NCBI RefSeq assembly: GCF_013391475.1
Contig: NZ_JACBAZ010000002.1
Location: 471,104 to 535,103, forward strand
Direction: 5' to 3'
DNA: 64,000 nt
DNA from: Oceaniferula marina
GTDB taxonomy: Bacteria; Verrucomicrobiota; Verrucomicrobiia; Verrucomicrobiales; Akkermansiaceae
Made by a program: the position numbers and the translations under genes. Under the pieces are notes generated by a model that saw only the letters and a program-made list of their open reading frames with translations, searched no databases and was not told the DNA's origin. Positions 15,438-24,007 of this stretch are shown here, piece by piece. Within the stretch, counting starts at the first letter, position 1, and each line of letters opens with the position of its first letter.

Positions 15438-17033
15438 ATGCATACAAAACATTTCATTTTGATTTTAGTCTTACTAACATCTATAAGTATCCCATGTTTC
15501 TCCCAGGAGAAAGATCTTACATGGGAAGAATTACGCGAGCATTATGAATGTCCAAGCTGGTTTGCTGAAGCCCGGTTTGGTATTTGGGCACATTGGGGAG
15601 CGCAAACACAGCCTGAAATGGGTGGCGGTTGGTATGCTCGGCATATGTATCAGCAGGACGTTGGAGGACAGCAATGGGGAAAGAATGCCTACGAGTACCA
15701 TTGTAAAACGTATGGACACCCTTCAGAAATAGGATTCAAAGATGTAATCAATGAATGGAAAGCAGAAAAGTTAGATACCGACGCTCTACTAAAGTATTTC
15801 AAGAGCATAGGAGCTAAGTACTTTATGATTATGGCGAATCACCACGACCGTTTTGATAATTTCAATTCAACACATCATAAATGGAATTCTGTAAATATAG
15901 GACCAAAGCGTGATATCGTTGGAGAATTTGAAAAATCTTCAAGAAAATATGGGCTCCCTTTCGCTGTAAGCTCGCATGATGATCGATCTCTTAGCTGGTG
16001 GTTACCTGCATTTGGTGCAGATAAAAGCGGACCCTACAAAGGGGTTCCTTATGATGGACACATGACCAAAGAAGATGGTATTGGGAAATGGTGGGAAGGA
16101 TTTGACCCATCTGAGCTTTATGGCTTACCTCCAGAAAAGAGAACGCCCGAATGGATTAAACAGATGAAGGAAAATTGGGTTTTACGTCATAAAGAACTGG
16201 TGACAAAATATGATATAGACATGCTTTGGTTTGATGGCGGGGGGTTCCCGTATGGAAATTATGGAAAAGAAGTATGCACAACTTATTATAATCATAGGCT
16301 GAATGAAGATGGTAAATTAGATGCTGTGGTGGTTGGTAAATTTAAGAATGAACCATCAACAATCGGTGATGTTGAACAAGGCGGATCCAACAAAATACTT
16401 CCTTCTCCTTGGCAAGGTACAATCACATTTAACAGTTGGTTTTATAAGAAAGACAGACCAAGCAGATATAACGCTCGCGTAGTAATTGAAATGTTGGCTG
16501 ACATGAATAGTAAGAATGGAAACATGTTGTTGAATGTAGAGTTATTGCCAGATGGTACCATACCAAAAGACCACAAGGTAATTCTCGACGAGGTCGGAGC
16601 ATGGGTTAATCTAAACAGTGAAGCTATTTACGCAAGTAAACCATGGAGGATTTATGGTGACAATCTTGATTCTTATAAAAGGGATCCTGAAAGAAAGAAT
16701 ATTAGTGAAGTTGATGTGAGAGGTCTTAAAAAGAGAAAAGATAACACTCATTTTAACTCAAGAACCATAAATAGCCCGGCTTTTGGAAACGATGAGGTGC
16801 GCTTTACAACAAAGGGCGATGCATTGTACGTTTTTGTGCTTAATCCGAAAGAAGGAGAAATTGAACTAACGTCGCTGGGCTCAACGTCAACCAACAACGC
16901 TAAAAAAATTAGTTCCATCAAAATGTTGGGAAGCGATTCTGTAATTGAGTTTAAACAATATCCCAAAAAGTTGGTGCTTAAAGTCCCGGGCAAGCGGCCG
17001 AGTAAGTATGCAAGCGTTTTTAAAGTTGAGTAG
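15438..17033 (+). CDS. Alpha-L-fucosidase, GH29
   Basis: A 531-residue GH29 enzyme that releases alpha-linked L-fucose with retention. The signal peptide ends CFSQ, followed by WFAEARFGIWAHWGAQT, the conserved start of the GH29 barrel, then FKSIGAKYFMIMANHHDRF and DIDMLWFDGGG. Asp266 of the WFDGG motif is the expected nucleophile. A beta-sandwich follows. The gene is distinctly AT-rich, lacks an obvious ribosome binding site and has a Bacteroidota-like SQ signal cleavage, all unlike its neighbours, which suggests horizontal transfer. It lies between the sigma remnant and an IS3 remnant. Secretion suggests action on oligosaccharides in the periplasm or outside the cell. Confidence 0.93.
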   Translation: MHTKHFILILVLLTSISIPCFSQEKDLTWEELREHYECPSWFAEARFGIWAHWGAQTQPEMGGGWYARHMYQQDVGGQQWGKNAYEYHCKTYGHPSEIGFKDVINEWKAEKLDTDALLKYFKSIGAKYFMIMANHHDRFDNFNSTHHKWNSVNIGPKRDIVGEFEKSSRKYGLPFAVSSHDDRSLSWWLPAFGADKSGPYKGVPYDGHMTKEDGIGKWWEGFDPSELYGLPPEKRTPEWIKQMKENWVLRHKELVTKYDIDMLWFDGGGFPYGNYGKEVCTTYYNHRLNEDGKLDAVVVGKFKNEPSTIGDVEQGGSNKILPSPWQGTITFNSWFYKKDRPSRYNARVVIEMLADMNSKNGNMLLNVELLPDGTIPKDHKVILDEVGAWVNLNSEAIYASKPWRIYGDNLDSYKRDPERKNISEVDVRGLKKRKDNTHFNSRTINSPAFGNDEVRFTTKGDALYVFVLNPKEGEIELTSLGSTSTNNAKKISSIKMLGSDSVIEFKQYPKKLVLKVPGKRPSKYASVFKVE

Positions 17034-17103
17034 TTGTTAGTAGGTGTTGAAGGAGCGTGTCTCATTCTTAAGCCGCCGGCCGCAGTTACATTAACCTTGG
17101 CTG

Positions 17104-17179
17104 CTCCTGCTGACCTGCTGGATAATACCGACTTCTGCTATGAAGTTAAAACGGGCATTGAGACACAATTTCCATTGAC
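17104..17179 (+). repeat. 76-bp direct repeat, copy 1
   Basis: Identical over 76 bp to 20331-20406. In one frame it encodes PADLLDNTDFCYEVKTGIET, probably part of an unidentified beta-rich protein. Here it is interrupted by the IS3 left end. Confidence 0.85.
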
Positions 17180-17458
17180 TGACCGCCGCCAGAAAAAGTG
17201 GTCCATGTTGAGTGAGAGGATTTGCTAACATCCAAATCCAAACAACATGAACAAACAGAAAGGACAAAACCCGAGGAAATCATCCTTCTATTACGCGAAT
17301 GCGATGCCAGTGAACTGAGCCAGGAGAGCTTCTGTCAGCAGAAGCAAATATCCGTGGCTATCCGGCACCGATGGCGCAAGAAGTATGGAATGATGGACGT
17401 GGCAGACGCGAAGAGGCTCAAGGCGCTTGAAAAGGAAAACGCCACCTTTTTCAACTAA
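17180..17458 (+). mobile_element. IS3-family remnant, copy 1 (left end and truncated orfA)
   Basis: The element starts with TGACCGCCGCCAGAAAAAGT, a plausible terminal repeat, followed by a 78-codon frame from 17222. That frame reads EEIILLLRECDASELSQESF, HRWRKKYGMMDVADAKRLK and LEKENA. This helix-turn-helix plus leucine-zipper start is typical of IS3 orfA transposase subunits. It ends prematurely and there is no orfB, so the element is dead. Bases 17179-17395 match copy 2 at 21535-21751 with only a few differences. Confidence 0.75.
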
Positions 17459-17519
17459 CAAGGTCTGATTTACCAGACGCATCAGCCATATAATCTCACA
17501 CAAAGCAACAAAAATACAT

Positions 17520-19910
17520 ATGAAATCACTAGCAAGTTTTTTGGTGTTCTATGCCATCTTGACCCTTTCACCTCAGGCTAAGGAAGAATCTTTTCAGATC
17601 GTCCATAAAAGCAAGAGTGTTCCCATCATTTTCGACCGTAATGATGCTGAGGTTGTCGCGATTTCGAGCAACGCGATGGCGGAGGATATAAAACTGATTA
17701 CCGGTATCCGGCCTGAAATTTCATCAAAACCAAAGCCGGATGCCTCAGCGGCTATCATCATCGGCACACTGGGCAAGTCCGCAATGATTGGGGATCTTAT
17801 CGACAGGGGGAAAATCTCAAAAGGATTACTGGATGGAAAATGGGAAACATTCCTGATTCAGATCGTCAAAAACCCATTTCATGGCCTGGATCATGCGTTG
17901 GTTATCGCGGGTAGTGATCCGCGGGGTACGGCATTTGGTGTCTTTGAGCTTTCCAAGCGTTTGGGCGTATCACCATGGGTATACTGGGCTGACGTCAAAC
18001 CTGCCAAGCGTAGAGATTTGACAGTTACACTCAATCAAGTCGTTATGGGGCCGCCTTCGGTTAAATATCGCGGCATCTTTCTGAATGACGAGGACTGGGG
18101 GTTGCAGCCGTGGGCTGCAAAGAATATTGATACAGACATCAAGGATATAGGCCCGAAGACCTATGCCAGAATATTCGAGTTGATGTTGAGATTGAAGGCC
18201 AACTATGTCTGGCCCGCGATGCATAAGTGCACCAAGGCATTCTTCTATTATGACGAGAACCCCAAGGTCGCGGCTCAATACGGCATCGTCCTGGGGGCGA
18301 CCCACTGCGAACCAATGCTCCGTAACAATGTGGATGAGTGGCAGAAGAACTTTTTCAAAGAGTACGGAAGCAAACCGGGTCCATGGCGTTACGACACAAA
18401 TGAGAAAGAAATCAAGAGATACTGGAACGACCGTGTCAAGGAGGTCGCAGACCGAAAAGTGGATGCGGTATTCACTGTTGGAATGAGGGGGATCCATGAC
18501 GGTAAAATGCCGGGACCGAAATCGACTACAGGAAAAATCAAGTTAATGGACAAGGTTATTAAGGATCAGCGAAACATGATTGCTGAACACTTTAAGCGAG
18601 ACTTTTCCGAAATCCCCCAGATATTCTGCCCTTATAAAGAGGTGCTCCAACTCTATCAGCAGGGAGCGGAGGTTCCGGAGGATGTGACCATCGTCTGGGC
18701 GGATGACAATCATGGCTACATCCGCCAGCTTTCGACGCCGGAGGAGCAAAAGCGCTCAGGGCGCAGCGGAGTCTACTATCATCTGTCCTACTGGGGGCCC
18801 CCGGAGGACTACCTGTGGCTCAGCTCCGTCTCGCCGACATTGATCTCCTACGAAATGAATAAAGCGTATGCTTACGGTGCAGACCGTCTCTGGGTCTTCA
18901 ACGTTGGGGATATCAAACCCGCTGAACTGGAAACTGAATTCGCAATGGATCTGGCGTGGGATATAGAGGCATGGCCGCCCGAAGAGGCGGCGGATTATGT
19001 TGAGCAGTGGGCCGCACGAACACTTGGTCAGTCATTCGCCGGCGAGGTTGCTGAAATTAAAGCGGAATACTACCGACTGGCCGCGTCAGGTAAACCCGAG
19101 CATATTAATCTCGTTTCGTTTTCAGAGCAGGAAGCGGGAAGGCGGCTGGAAGCGTATCAGGCGATCGAACGTAAAGCAATTGACCTAAAAAAACGCATCC
19201 CGGCTCACCTCCAGAATGCCTACTTTCAGTTGATCTACTACCCCGTTATCTGTGCCGCGAAAATGAACGAAAAGCATCTCTATGCCAGGATGGGAGATCA
19301 TGGCAGGTCCCAAGATGCCCACAGTGAGATCAAAAAACTCACCCAAGCCTACAACAAGGAGCTCGCAGGCGGCAAGTGGGATGGCATGATGAGCATGAAT
19401 CCGCGCAACCGTCCGGTCTTCGGAATGCCGAAGATTCAAAATAGAGAGACGCCACAGGAGGCATCCAACACCTCCATTAAGACCATAAATGTTAGTGAAT
19501 TGCAGTTTGACAGCAGTAAGCTGCAGGTTATTCGGGGCCTCGGTGTGGATGGGGAAAGTCTGTCGCGTATCAGGTTTGATGGACTAAGCTACGAGGACGC
19601 AGGAAACGCGCCCACCGCATCGATTCGGCTGAACCTGCCCGCCGGCCTGCGCCGCATAAAGCTGGTCTGTGTTCCCACTCACGCTATTCATGAGGGGCGC
19701 TCGTTGCGCTGCTCCGTTAAAATAGATGGCCGTCAACACAAAGTTCTAGACGTAAATTCAGGTTCCAAATCGAAAAAGTGGACAAAGAATGTGATCCGGG
19801 GGTATTCCTCGGCAGAGGTCGTATTTGATCTGAAAAAGGGAGGGAGTGTAGACCTGCAATTGGCCTTACTTGATCCCGGCTTGGCCATCAGCAGTATTGT
19901 GGTTTATTGA
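17520..19910 (+). CDS. Alpha-glucuronidase, GH115
   Basis: A 796-residue secreted protein (signal cut near SPQA). The N-terminal domain is alpha/beta (AAIIIGTLGKS, HALVIAGSDPRGTAFGVFEL). The catalytic barrel follows: VKYRGIFLNDEDWGLQPW, LRLKANYVWPAMHKC, YYHLSYWGPPEDYLWLSS, KAYAYGADRLWVFNVGDIKP. These are diagnostic of GH115, inverting enzymes that cleave alpha-1,2-linked (4-O-methyl) glucuronic acid from polysaccharide backbones. A C-terminal beta domain (about 660-796) completes the usual architecture at a slightly short overall length. Glucuronate occurs in some fucoidans as well as xylans, so either is possible. It stands between two IS3 remnants, alongside a GH29 and a propeller hydrolase. 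Confidence 0.92.
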   Translation: MKSLASFLVFYAILTLSPQAKEESFQIVHKSKSVPIIFDRNDAEVVAISSNAMAEDIKLITGIRPEISSKPKPDASAAIIIGTLGKSAMIGDLIDRGKISKGLLDGKWETFLIQIVKNPFHGLDHALVIAGSDPRGTAFGVFELSKRLGVSPWVYWADVKPAKRRDLTVTLNQVVMGPPSVKYRGIFLNDEDWGLQPWAAKNIDTDIKDIGPKTYARIFELMLRLKANYVWPAMHKCTKAFFYYDENPKVAAQYGIVLGATHCEPMLRNNVDEWQKNFFKEYGSKPGPWRYDTNEKEIKRYWNDRVKEVADRKVDAVFTVGMRGIHDGKMPGPKSTTGKIKLMDKVIKDQRNMIAEHFKRDFSEIPQIFCPYKEVLQLYQQGAEVPEDVTIVWADDNHGYIRQLSTPEEQKRSGRSGVYYHLSYWGPPEDYLWLSSVSPTLISYEMNKAYAYGADRLWVFNVGDIKPAELETEFAMDLAWDIEAWPPEEAADYVEQWAARTLGQSFAGEVAEIKAEYYRLAASGKPEHINLVSFSEQEAGRRLEAYQAIERKAIDLKKRIPAHLQNAYFQLIYYPVICAAKMNEKHLYARMGDHGRSQDAHSEIKKLTQAYNKELAGGKWDGMMSMNPRNRPVFGMPKIQNRETPQEASNTSIKTINVSELQFDSSKLQVIRGLGVDGESLSRIRFDGLSYEDAGNAPTASIRLNLPAGLRRIKLVCVPTHAIHEGRSLRCSVKIDGRQHKVLDVNSGSKSKKWTKNVIRGYSSAEVVFDLKKGGSVDLQLALLDPGLAISSIVVY

Positions 19911-19971
19911 CAGAATGCGAACAAGGCAGTGCAGTCAACGAGGACAAGCCGCCTAACTGACCTTGGACGTT

Positions 19972-20301
19972 ATGCAAAAAATGAAACCAATATTAATCCT
20001 AATCGCCCTTCTCATGTTGTCTAGTTGCGGAGACTCGACACGCAAATCTAATGCCCTTGAACAATGGATTGGCACAGAAGTTACAGTCTACTTTCGGCGA
20101 GACATGTTAGGAGCGGCAGGCTCTCCGATCGGTCCTACAACCACTTAGCTCAACAATTCGAAGGTTTCACTCAAAGGGAAGATCATTACAGTTCATCATG
20201 ATGGCATCTTCTTCGAAAGCCATCACAAGGCGAATTCTGGTGATAAGAATCTGAGACATTCCGTTTTTTGGATACCAAACGAATCTGTACTTGTCACCTA
20301 A
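19972..20301 (+). pseudogene. Small lipoprotein gene interrupted by an in-frame stop
   Basis: The frame opens at ATG 19972 (or 19981, a more usual signal start) and encodes a lipoprotein signal (LILIALLMLSSC, with Cys as acceptor), then EQWIGTEVTVYFRRDMLGAA. A TAG at 20146-20148 stops it. The same frame continues as LNNSKVSLKGKIITVHHDGI, then VFWIPNESVLVT and a TAA at 20299-20301. The two halves read as one compact beta-rich domain, and one C-to-T change of CAG explains the stop. The terminal codons form the left arm of the perfect hairpin. The family is not recognised. Confidence 0.75.
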
Positions 20302-20330
20302 AAACAGTCCGTTTTTAGGTGACAAGTACA
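20286..20330. repeat. Perfect hairpin with 20-bp arms
   Basis: TGTACTTGTCACCTAAAAAC (20286-20305) is exactly inverted at 20311-20330 with only AGTCC between. The left arm is the end of the lipoprotein pseudogene, including its TAA; the right arm abuts the 76-bp repeat copy 2. No T run follows, so it is not a standard terminator. It most likely formed by template switching at a rearrangement joint. Confidence 0.9.
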
Positions 20331-20406
20331 CTCCTGCTGACCTGCTGGATAATACCGACTTCTGCTATGAAGTTAAAACGGGCATTGAGACACAATTTCC
20401 ATTGAC
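20331..20406 (+). repeat. 76-bp direct repeat, copy 2
   Basis: Identical to 17104-17179. Here it begins directly after the hairpin and continues uninterrupted into further sequence (FIPDNLKLRRKT in the same frame) up to the next gene's start, whose ATG overlaps that frame's TGA. It is the 3' end of a truncated gene. Confidence 0.85.
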
Positions 20407-20454
20407 GTTTATCCCGGACAATTTGAAGTTAAGAAGAAAGACAAGGTTATCAAA

Positions 20455-21516
20455 ATGAAACATTATTTATTACGTGCGACATTGGCAGCTATGGCTACAC
20501 TCGGATCAGCGGCAGCCGCACCGGAATCACCCGATCTGCTTGAAGGTTTAAACGCCCGACTCCAGCACGTGGGCTACGCAATCAATGATCCAGAATTTCA
20601 TATTTGGGGATGTTCGCCCATCATGGATATTGAGGGCAAGGTACATCTCTTCGTAGCCCGTTGGTCCAGCAAACACAATCACTTTGCCTGGAAGACTCAT
20701 TGCGAGATCGCTCACTATGTTGGCAACAAGCCTGAAGGTCCCTTTGAGTTTTCTGACATTGTAGTCCAGGGAACAGGTGGAGACGAATGGGACTCTAAGT
20801 CTCCCCATAACCCCTGTATCCGAAAAGTGGATGATAAGTATGTTCTGCTTTACATCGCAAATAGTGGTAAACCATTCCCTGCAAGTCAGCGCATAGGCAT
20901 GAAAATATCCGATTCCCTCTATGGTCCTTGGAAGAAAATAGGCAAGGATGGGATGGTATTGGCTCCATCGACAGACCCCAAAAGCTGGACACATAAGTCG
21001 GGTTGCGGCGTCAACAACCCGGCATTTGTCAAATCCGATGATGGTCGCTACTTTCTTTACTTTAAATCCCAAACACTAGAAGAGAAGCCCAAGAAGATGG
21101 GCCTTGCCATCGCCGATAAACTGGAAGGTCCTTACATCATTCAGGAGACACCGGTCACGAATAATAAGAGTGTAATAGAAGACGGTTACGCCTTCAGATA
21201 TAATAACCATTTCTTTATGATCACAACCGACAATCATGGCATGTTCAATCGAGGTGGCGGTCTCCTTTGGCGGTCAAAAAACGGATTGACTTTTGATCAT
21301 GTGGAACCGGCCTTCCTACTAATGGATCAGTATATACCGAAATCCATGTTCATAAAACCAACATTCGTCAAAGGCAACAATTATAAATTTGAACGACCAC
21401 AGGTTTTATCTATAGAGGGTAAACCGTCGTATATCTACATGCCATCACAATGCAACCTTGAAGGAAACAAGGTTTCCGCTTCCTTTATATTGAAAATCAC
21501 ACCGGGAAATAAATAG
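20455..21516 (+). CDS. Secreted five-bladed-propeller glycoside hydrolase, GH43-like
   Basis: A 353-residue protein with a signal peptide cut near AAAA. The mature part has the strand pattern of a five-bladed beta-propeller of the GH43/GH117 type: INDPEFHIWGCSPI, KVHLFVARWS, SPHNPCIRKVDDKYVLLYIA, GCGVNNPAFVKSDDGRYFLY, VIEDGYAFRYNNHFFMITTD. Asp in NDPEFHIWG and Glu in VIEDGY are candidate catalytic acids. The exact family is unsure and could be GH43, GH117 or a related unassigned group. It ends near SFILKITPGNK with no anchor. It sits with GH115 and GH29 enzymes in the repeat-rich island, and an IS3 remnant begins 19 bp after its stop. Confidence 0.75.
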   Translation: MKHYLLRATLAAMATLGSAAAAPESPDLLEGLNARLQHVGYAINDPEFHIWGCSPIMDIEGKVHLFVARWSSKHNHFAWKTHCEIAHYVGNKPEGPFEFSDIVVQGTGGDEWDSKSPHNPCIRKVDDKYVLLYIANSGKPFPASQRIGMKISDSLYGPWKKIGKDGMVLAPSTDPKSWTHKSGCGVNNPAFVKSDDGRYFLYFKSQTLEEKPKKMGLAIADKLEGPYIIQETPVTNNKSVIEDGYAFRYNNHFFMITTDNHGMFNRGGGLLWRSKNGLTFDHVEPAFLLMDQYIPKSMFIKPTFVKGNNYKFERPQVLSIEGKPSYIYMPSQCNLEGNKVSASFILKITPGNK

Positions 21517-21534
21517 AAGCAATTTCAAGCACGT

Positions 21535-21763
21535 CTGACCGCCGCCAGAAAAAGTGGTCCATGTTGAGTGAGAGGATTTGGTAACATCCAAATCCAAACA
21601 ACATGAACAAACAGAAAGGACAAAACCCGAGGAAATCATTCTTCTATTACGCGAATGCGATGCCAGTGAACTGAGCCAGGAGAGCTTCTGTCAGCAGAAG
21701 CAAATATCCGTGGCTACCCTGCACCGGTGGCGCAAGAAGTATGGAATGATGTCCACAGTCTAG
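21535..21763 (+). mobile_element. IS3-family remnant, copy 2
   Basis: The first 217 bp repeat 17179-17395 almost exactly, including the left end and the orfA start with HRWRKKYGMM. Here the frame ends sooner (STV, stop at 21763). Both copies break at the same codon, after the ATG of GMM. That suggests the already truncated form was duplicated, or that two elements were cut at one point. The 81 bp that follow, up to the sulfotransferase start, hold no gene. Confidence 0.75.
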
Positions 21764-21844
21764 GTGTTGAAAGCTTGGATTGAACTCTTGGATTTTCTTC
21801 ACAGAAACTTGTCATGTTCATGGTTAACTCTATAGACTTTGACC

Positions 21845-23263
21845 ATGGCATCAGTTACAGAAAAAAAAATGAAGACGGCGAGGCAGGCATTGCAGTCTGA
21901 GAATTTTCGTGTGGCAGCCTCGCATTACCGGAAGCTTGTCAAGGTGTATGCCAACCATCCCATTATTTTACTGGAGGCTGTTCGCGCATTGACTCATGTA
22001 GGTGATTTGAAGTTAGCTCGGCAACTATTAAAACAGGTCGAAGCTTTAAAATTAGTCGAGTTCGTGGTGCCTATGGCATCTGGATACTTTAAAATGGGCG
22101 ATTATGGCGAGGCTTCTCGAATCCTGAGAGAATCGTGGACAGAGACGCAGCGTGCTGATGTCGGGATAGCCTTAGTAGAGGTTTGCGAGAGAATGGGTGA
22201 GTTGACCGAATGTATGGAGATTTTGAACCAGCTTCCAGCAGAGTCTGTTCGAGCAGAATTGTTAAAGGGAGTGATTCACTCACGACAAGGAGATGTAGAT
22301 ACTGCTCAAGTCAGTTTTGAGAGTATTGTAAGTGGTAAGTATGCTCGGGTTGATCAAGGGACAACGTTGAGGGCATCTTTGTTATTGGCGATGTGTTATG
22401 AACAACAAGGACTTTACCAGAAAGCTTGGACGACGATGACTGGCGCTAGACGAGATGCATACCCAGAGGCTAGTGTTGAACAAGTCATGGATGCTCAATG
22501 GCAAAACGATCTTGAGCTTTCAAATAGAGTTTATGATGGTTTTGAGTTGCCTTCTAACAAGTCAGCAACTGATGGTCTATCTCCAGTTCTAGTAGCGGGA
22601 CACCCTCGGTCTGGCACCTCAATCGTTGCTGTTCATTTAGCCAAGGAATTGCAATGTATCGGTCTGGATGAAGTTGGAAGTTTTATGAGAGTATTAGATG
22701 GTGGTCGCTATCTCAGTAAAAATCCGAGCAGTCTAAAGCTCAGCGATAAACAGAAGATTCAGAAACAATATGCCGATCAAATGCAATTGTTTGTGCCTGG
22801 ACTATCCCAAGACCAGCCATGGCTTGATAAAAATCCAGGAATGGAATGGTGGGCTCCCTACTGGCTGTCTGTATTTCCTGAGACGCAAATCTATTTGGTG
22901 AGACGTCACCCTTTGGATTGCTTACTCAGCTGTATGTTTACCTATCTACCTTTAAATGCTTTTTCCTTGCAGTTTTATACTGCTGAGCGGGCCGCTCGTT
23001 CGATTCAAGCTAGCTTGCAAATTCAAGAGCGCTTGATTCAAGCGGCTCCGGATGTGGTTCAGGTGATTCAGTATGAAGATTTTGTGATATCCCACAGGGG
23101 CAAGCAAATTGAAGATAGCAGTCTTTCACTTGGAGGAAGTCAGAACTCTCCTAACTACGCCGCAGCAAAAGAAAAAGTGCATAGCAAACAAGTTCAACGC
23201 TATGAAAAATATTTGGAGTTATTGCCTCCCCATCTGGTGGATCAATTGACTCAGTATGTGTAA
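21845..23263 (+). CDS. TPR-domain sulfotransferase
   Basis: ATG 21845 gives 472 residues. Residues 1-225 are helical tetratricopeptide-type repeats (ALQSENFRVAASHYRKLVKV, RALTHVGDLKLARQLLKQVE, ASGYFKMGDYGEASRILRES). Residues about 245-472 are a P-loop sulfotransferase domain: VLVAGHPRSGTSIVAVHLA binds the 5'-phosphosulfate of PAPS, and IYLVRRHPLDCLLSCMFTY is the 3'-phosphate region. The family transfers sulfate from PAPS to sugars, proteins or small molecules. There is no signal peptide, so it is cytoplasmic. A sulfate-adding enzyme beside many sulfate-removing enzymes is notable; it may sulfate the cell's own surface glycan or a metabolite. Confidence 0.88.
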   Translation: MASVTEKKMKTARQALQSENFRVAASHYRKLVKVYANHPIILLEAVRALTHVGDLKLARQLLKQVEALKLVEFVVPMASGYFKMGDYGEASRILRESWTETQRADVGIALVEVCERMGELTECMEILNQLPAESVRAELLKGVIHSRQGDVDTAQVSFESIVSGKYARVDQGTTLRASLLLAMCYEQQGLYQKAWTTMTGARRDAYPEASVEQVMDAQWQNDLELSNRVYDGFELPSNKSATDGLSPVLVAGHPRSGTSIVAVHLAKELQCIGLDEVGSFMRVLDGGRYLSKNPSSLKLSDKQKIQKQYADQMQLFVPGLSQDQPWLDKNPGMEWWAPYWLSVFPETQIYLVRRHPLDCLLSCMFTYLPLNAFSLQFYTAERAARSIQASLQIQERLIQAAPDVVQVIQYEDFVISHRGKQIEDSSLSLGGSQNSPNYAAAKEKVHSKQVQRYEKYLELLPPHLVDQLTQYV

Positions 23264-23265
23264 AA

Positions 23266-23295
23266 AAACGCTCGGAACTAAAGCTCCGAGCGTTT
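23266..23295. terminator. Bidirectional terminator between convergent genes
   Basis: AAACGCTCGGA (23266-23276) pairs perfectly with TCCGAGCGTTT (23285-23295), with A tracts on the left and T on the right. It can end both the sulfotransferase message and the opposing PEP-CTERM message. Confidence 0.85.
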
Positions 23296-23323
23296 GAGAG
23301 TGAAATTAATTTTGGGTGTTCCT

Positions 23324-24007
23324 TTACTTGCGACGGCGCAAGATCAAAGCCAATCCACCAAGACCAAGCAGGGCGGCAGAAGAAGGTTCAGGAACAGCTG
23401 TTAAACCTATGTTGTCTACGAAGACGTGGTTGCCATCGGGGCTGTTAGCGGAAGATAGTTGGATCTGATATTCACCACCCACCGTTGCAGTGAAGTTTGA
23501 TGAAACAAATTGAATGGTTCCGTCTGTGGTGTCTACAAATGTACCAACGGTGATGTCATTTCCTGTATTGGCACCCGTGCCAATCAGTTCTACGAGGAGT
23601 TCAGCACCCAGATTACTTTGACCATAAAGCTCGGTGGTAAACTGGTATTCTTGAGCGACGGTTAGATTGATGCCAGTCTGGATGAGTCTTTCAGGCACTC
23701 CGTTTGGGTTCCCGTTACTTGCAGCATCGAGACGAACCGCGTAGCTGCCAGAAATGACGTCATCTTTTCCCTGATCGGTTACAGACCAAATACGGGTTTC
23801 ACCAGGTCCAGTAGTCCAGTTGTCAGGTAGTGAGGCTCCATAGGTGGGAGGACCATAATTGAGGTCCCCTAGCTCAGAACCAAGACTGTAGTTGTGAAAA
23901 CCGCTGAGACCAGTTTCGAAATCACCGTTGATGATGAGGCTAGTTGCAGCTGAAGCGTTGGCGACCAGAGCCATCGCAGATGCGGAGATGATATATTTAA
24001 GTTTCAT
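23324..24007 (-). CDS. PEP-CTERM protein with jelly-roll-like domain
   Basis: A 227-residue secreted protein. The signal peptide is MKLKYIISASAMALVANASA. The mature part starts SLIINGDFETGLSGF, a pattern common to beta-jelly-roll domains of the DUF642 or CBM4/9 kind, and continues with SYAVRLDAAS and YQFTTELYGQ to VFVDNIGLTAVPEP. The tail PEPSSAALLGLGGLALILRRRK is a textbook PEP-CTERM signal, longer and more regular than that of the 5898 protein. It is probably exported and anchored or released by an exosortase encoded elsewhere. It lies just downstream of the XylR-like regulator on the same strand. Confidence 0.85.
   Translation of the reverse strand: MKLKYIISASAMALVANASAATSLIINGDFETGLSGFHNYSLGSELGDLNYGPPTYGASLPDNWTTGPGETRIWSVTDQGKDDVISGSYAVRLDAASNGNPNGVPERLIQTGINLTVAQEYQFTTELYGQSNLGAELLVELIGTGANTGNDITVGTFVDTTDGTIQFVSSNFTATVGGEYQIQLSSANSPDGNHVFVDNIGLTAVPEPSSAALLGLGGLALILRRRK

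Larger units (their letters stand above)
17034..17519. other. Patchwork intergenic region with broken gene pieces
   Basis: This gap joins a gene fragment whose frame reads PPAAVTLTLAAPADLLDNTD and onwards (17076-17179) to an IS3 left end and a truncated orfA. After 17458 about 60 bp of unassigned sequence leads to the GH115 start. The first fragment ends exactly where the IS sequence begins, so the IS inserted into it. No intact gene is present. Confidence 0.6.

Noticed and set aside
20146-20148. TAG as a recoded pyrrolysine codon
   Set aside because: There is no pyrrolysine machinery or context, and a single C-to-T change in a small gene next to other broken pieces explains it better.
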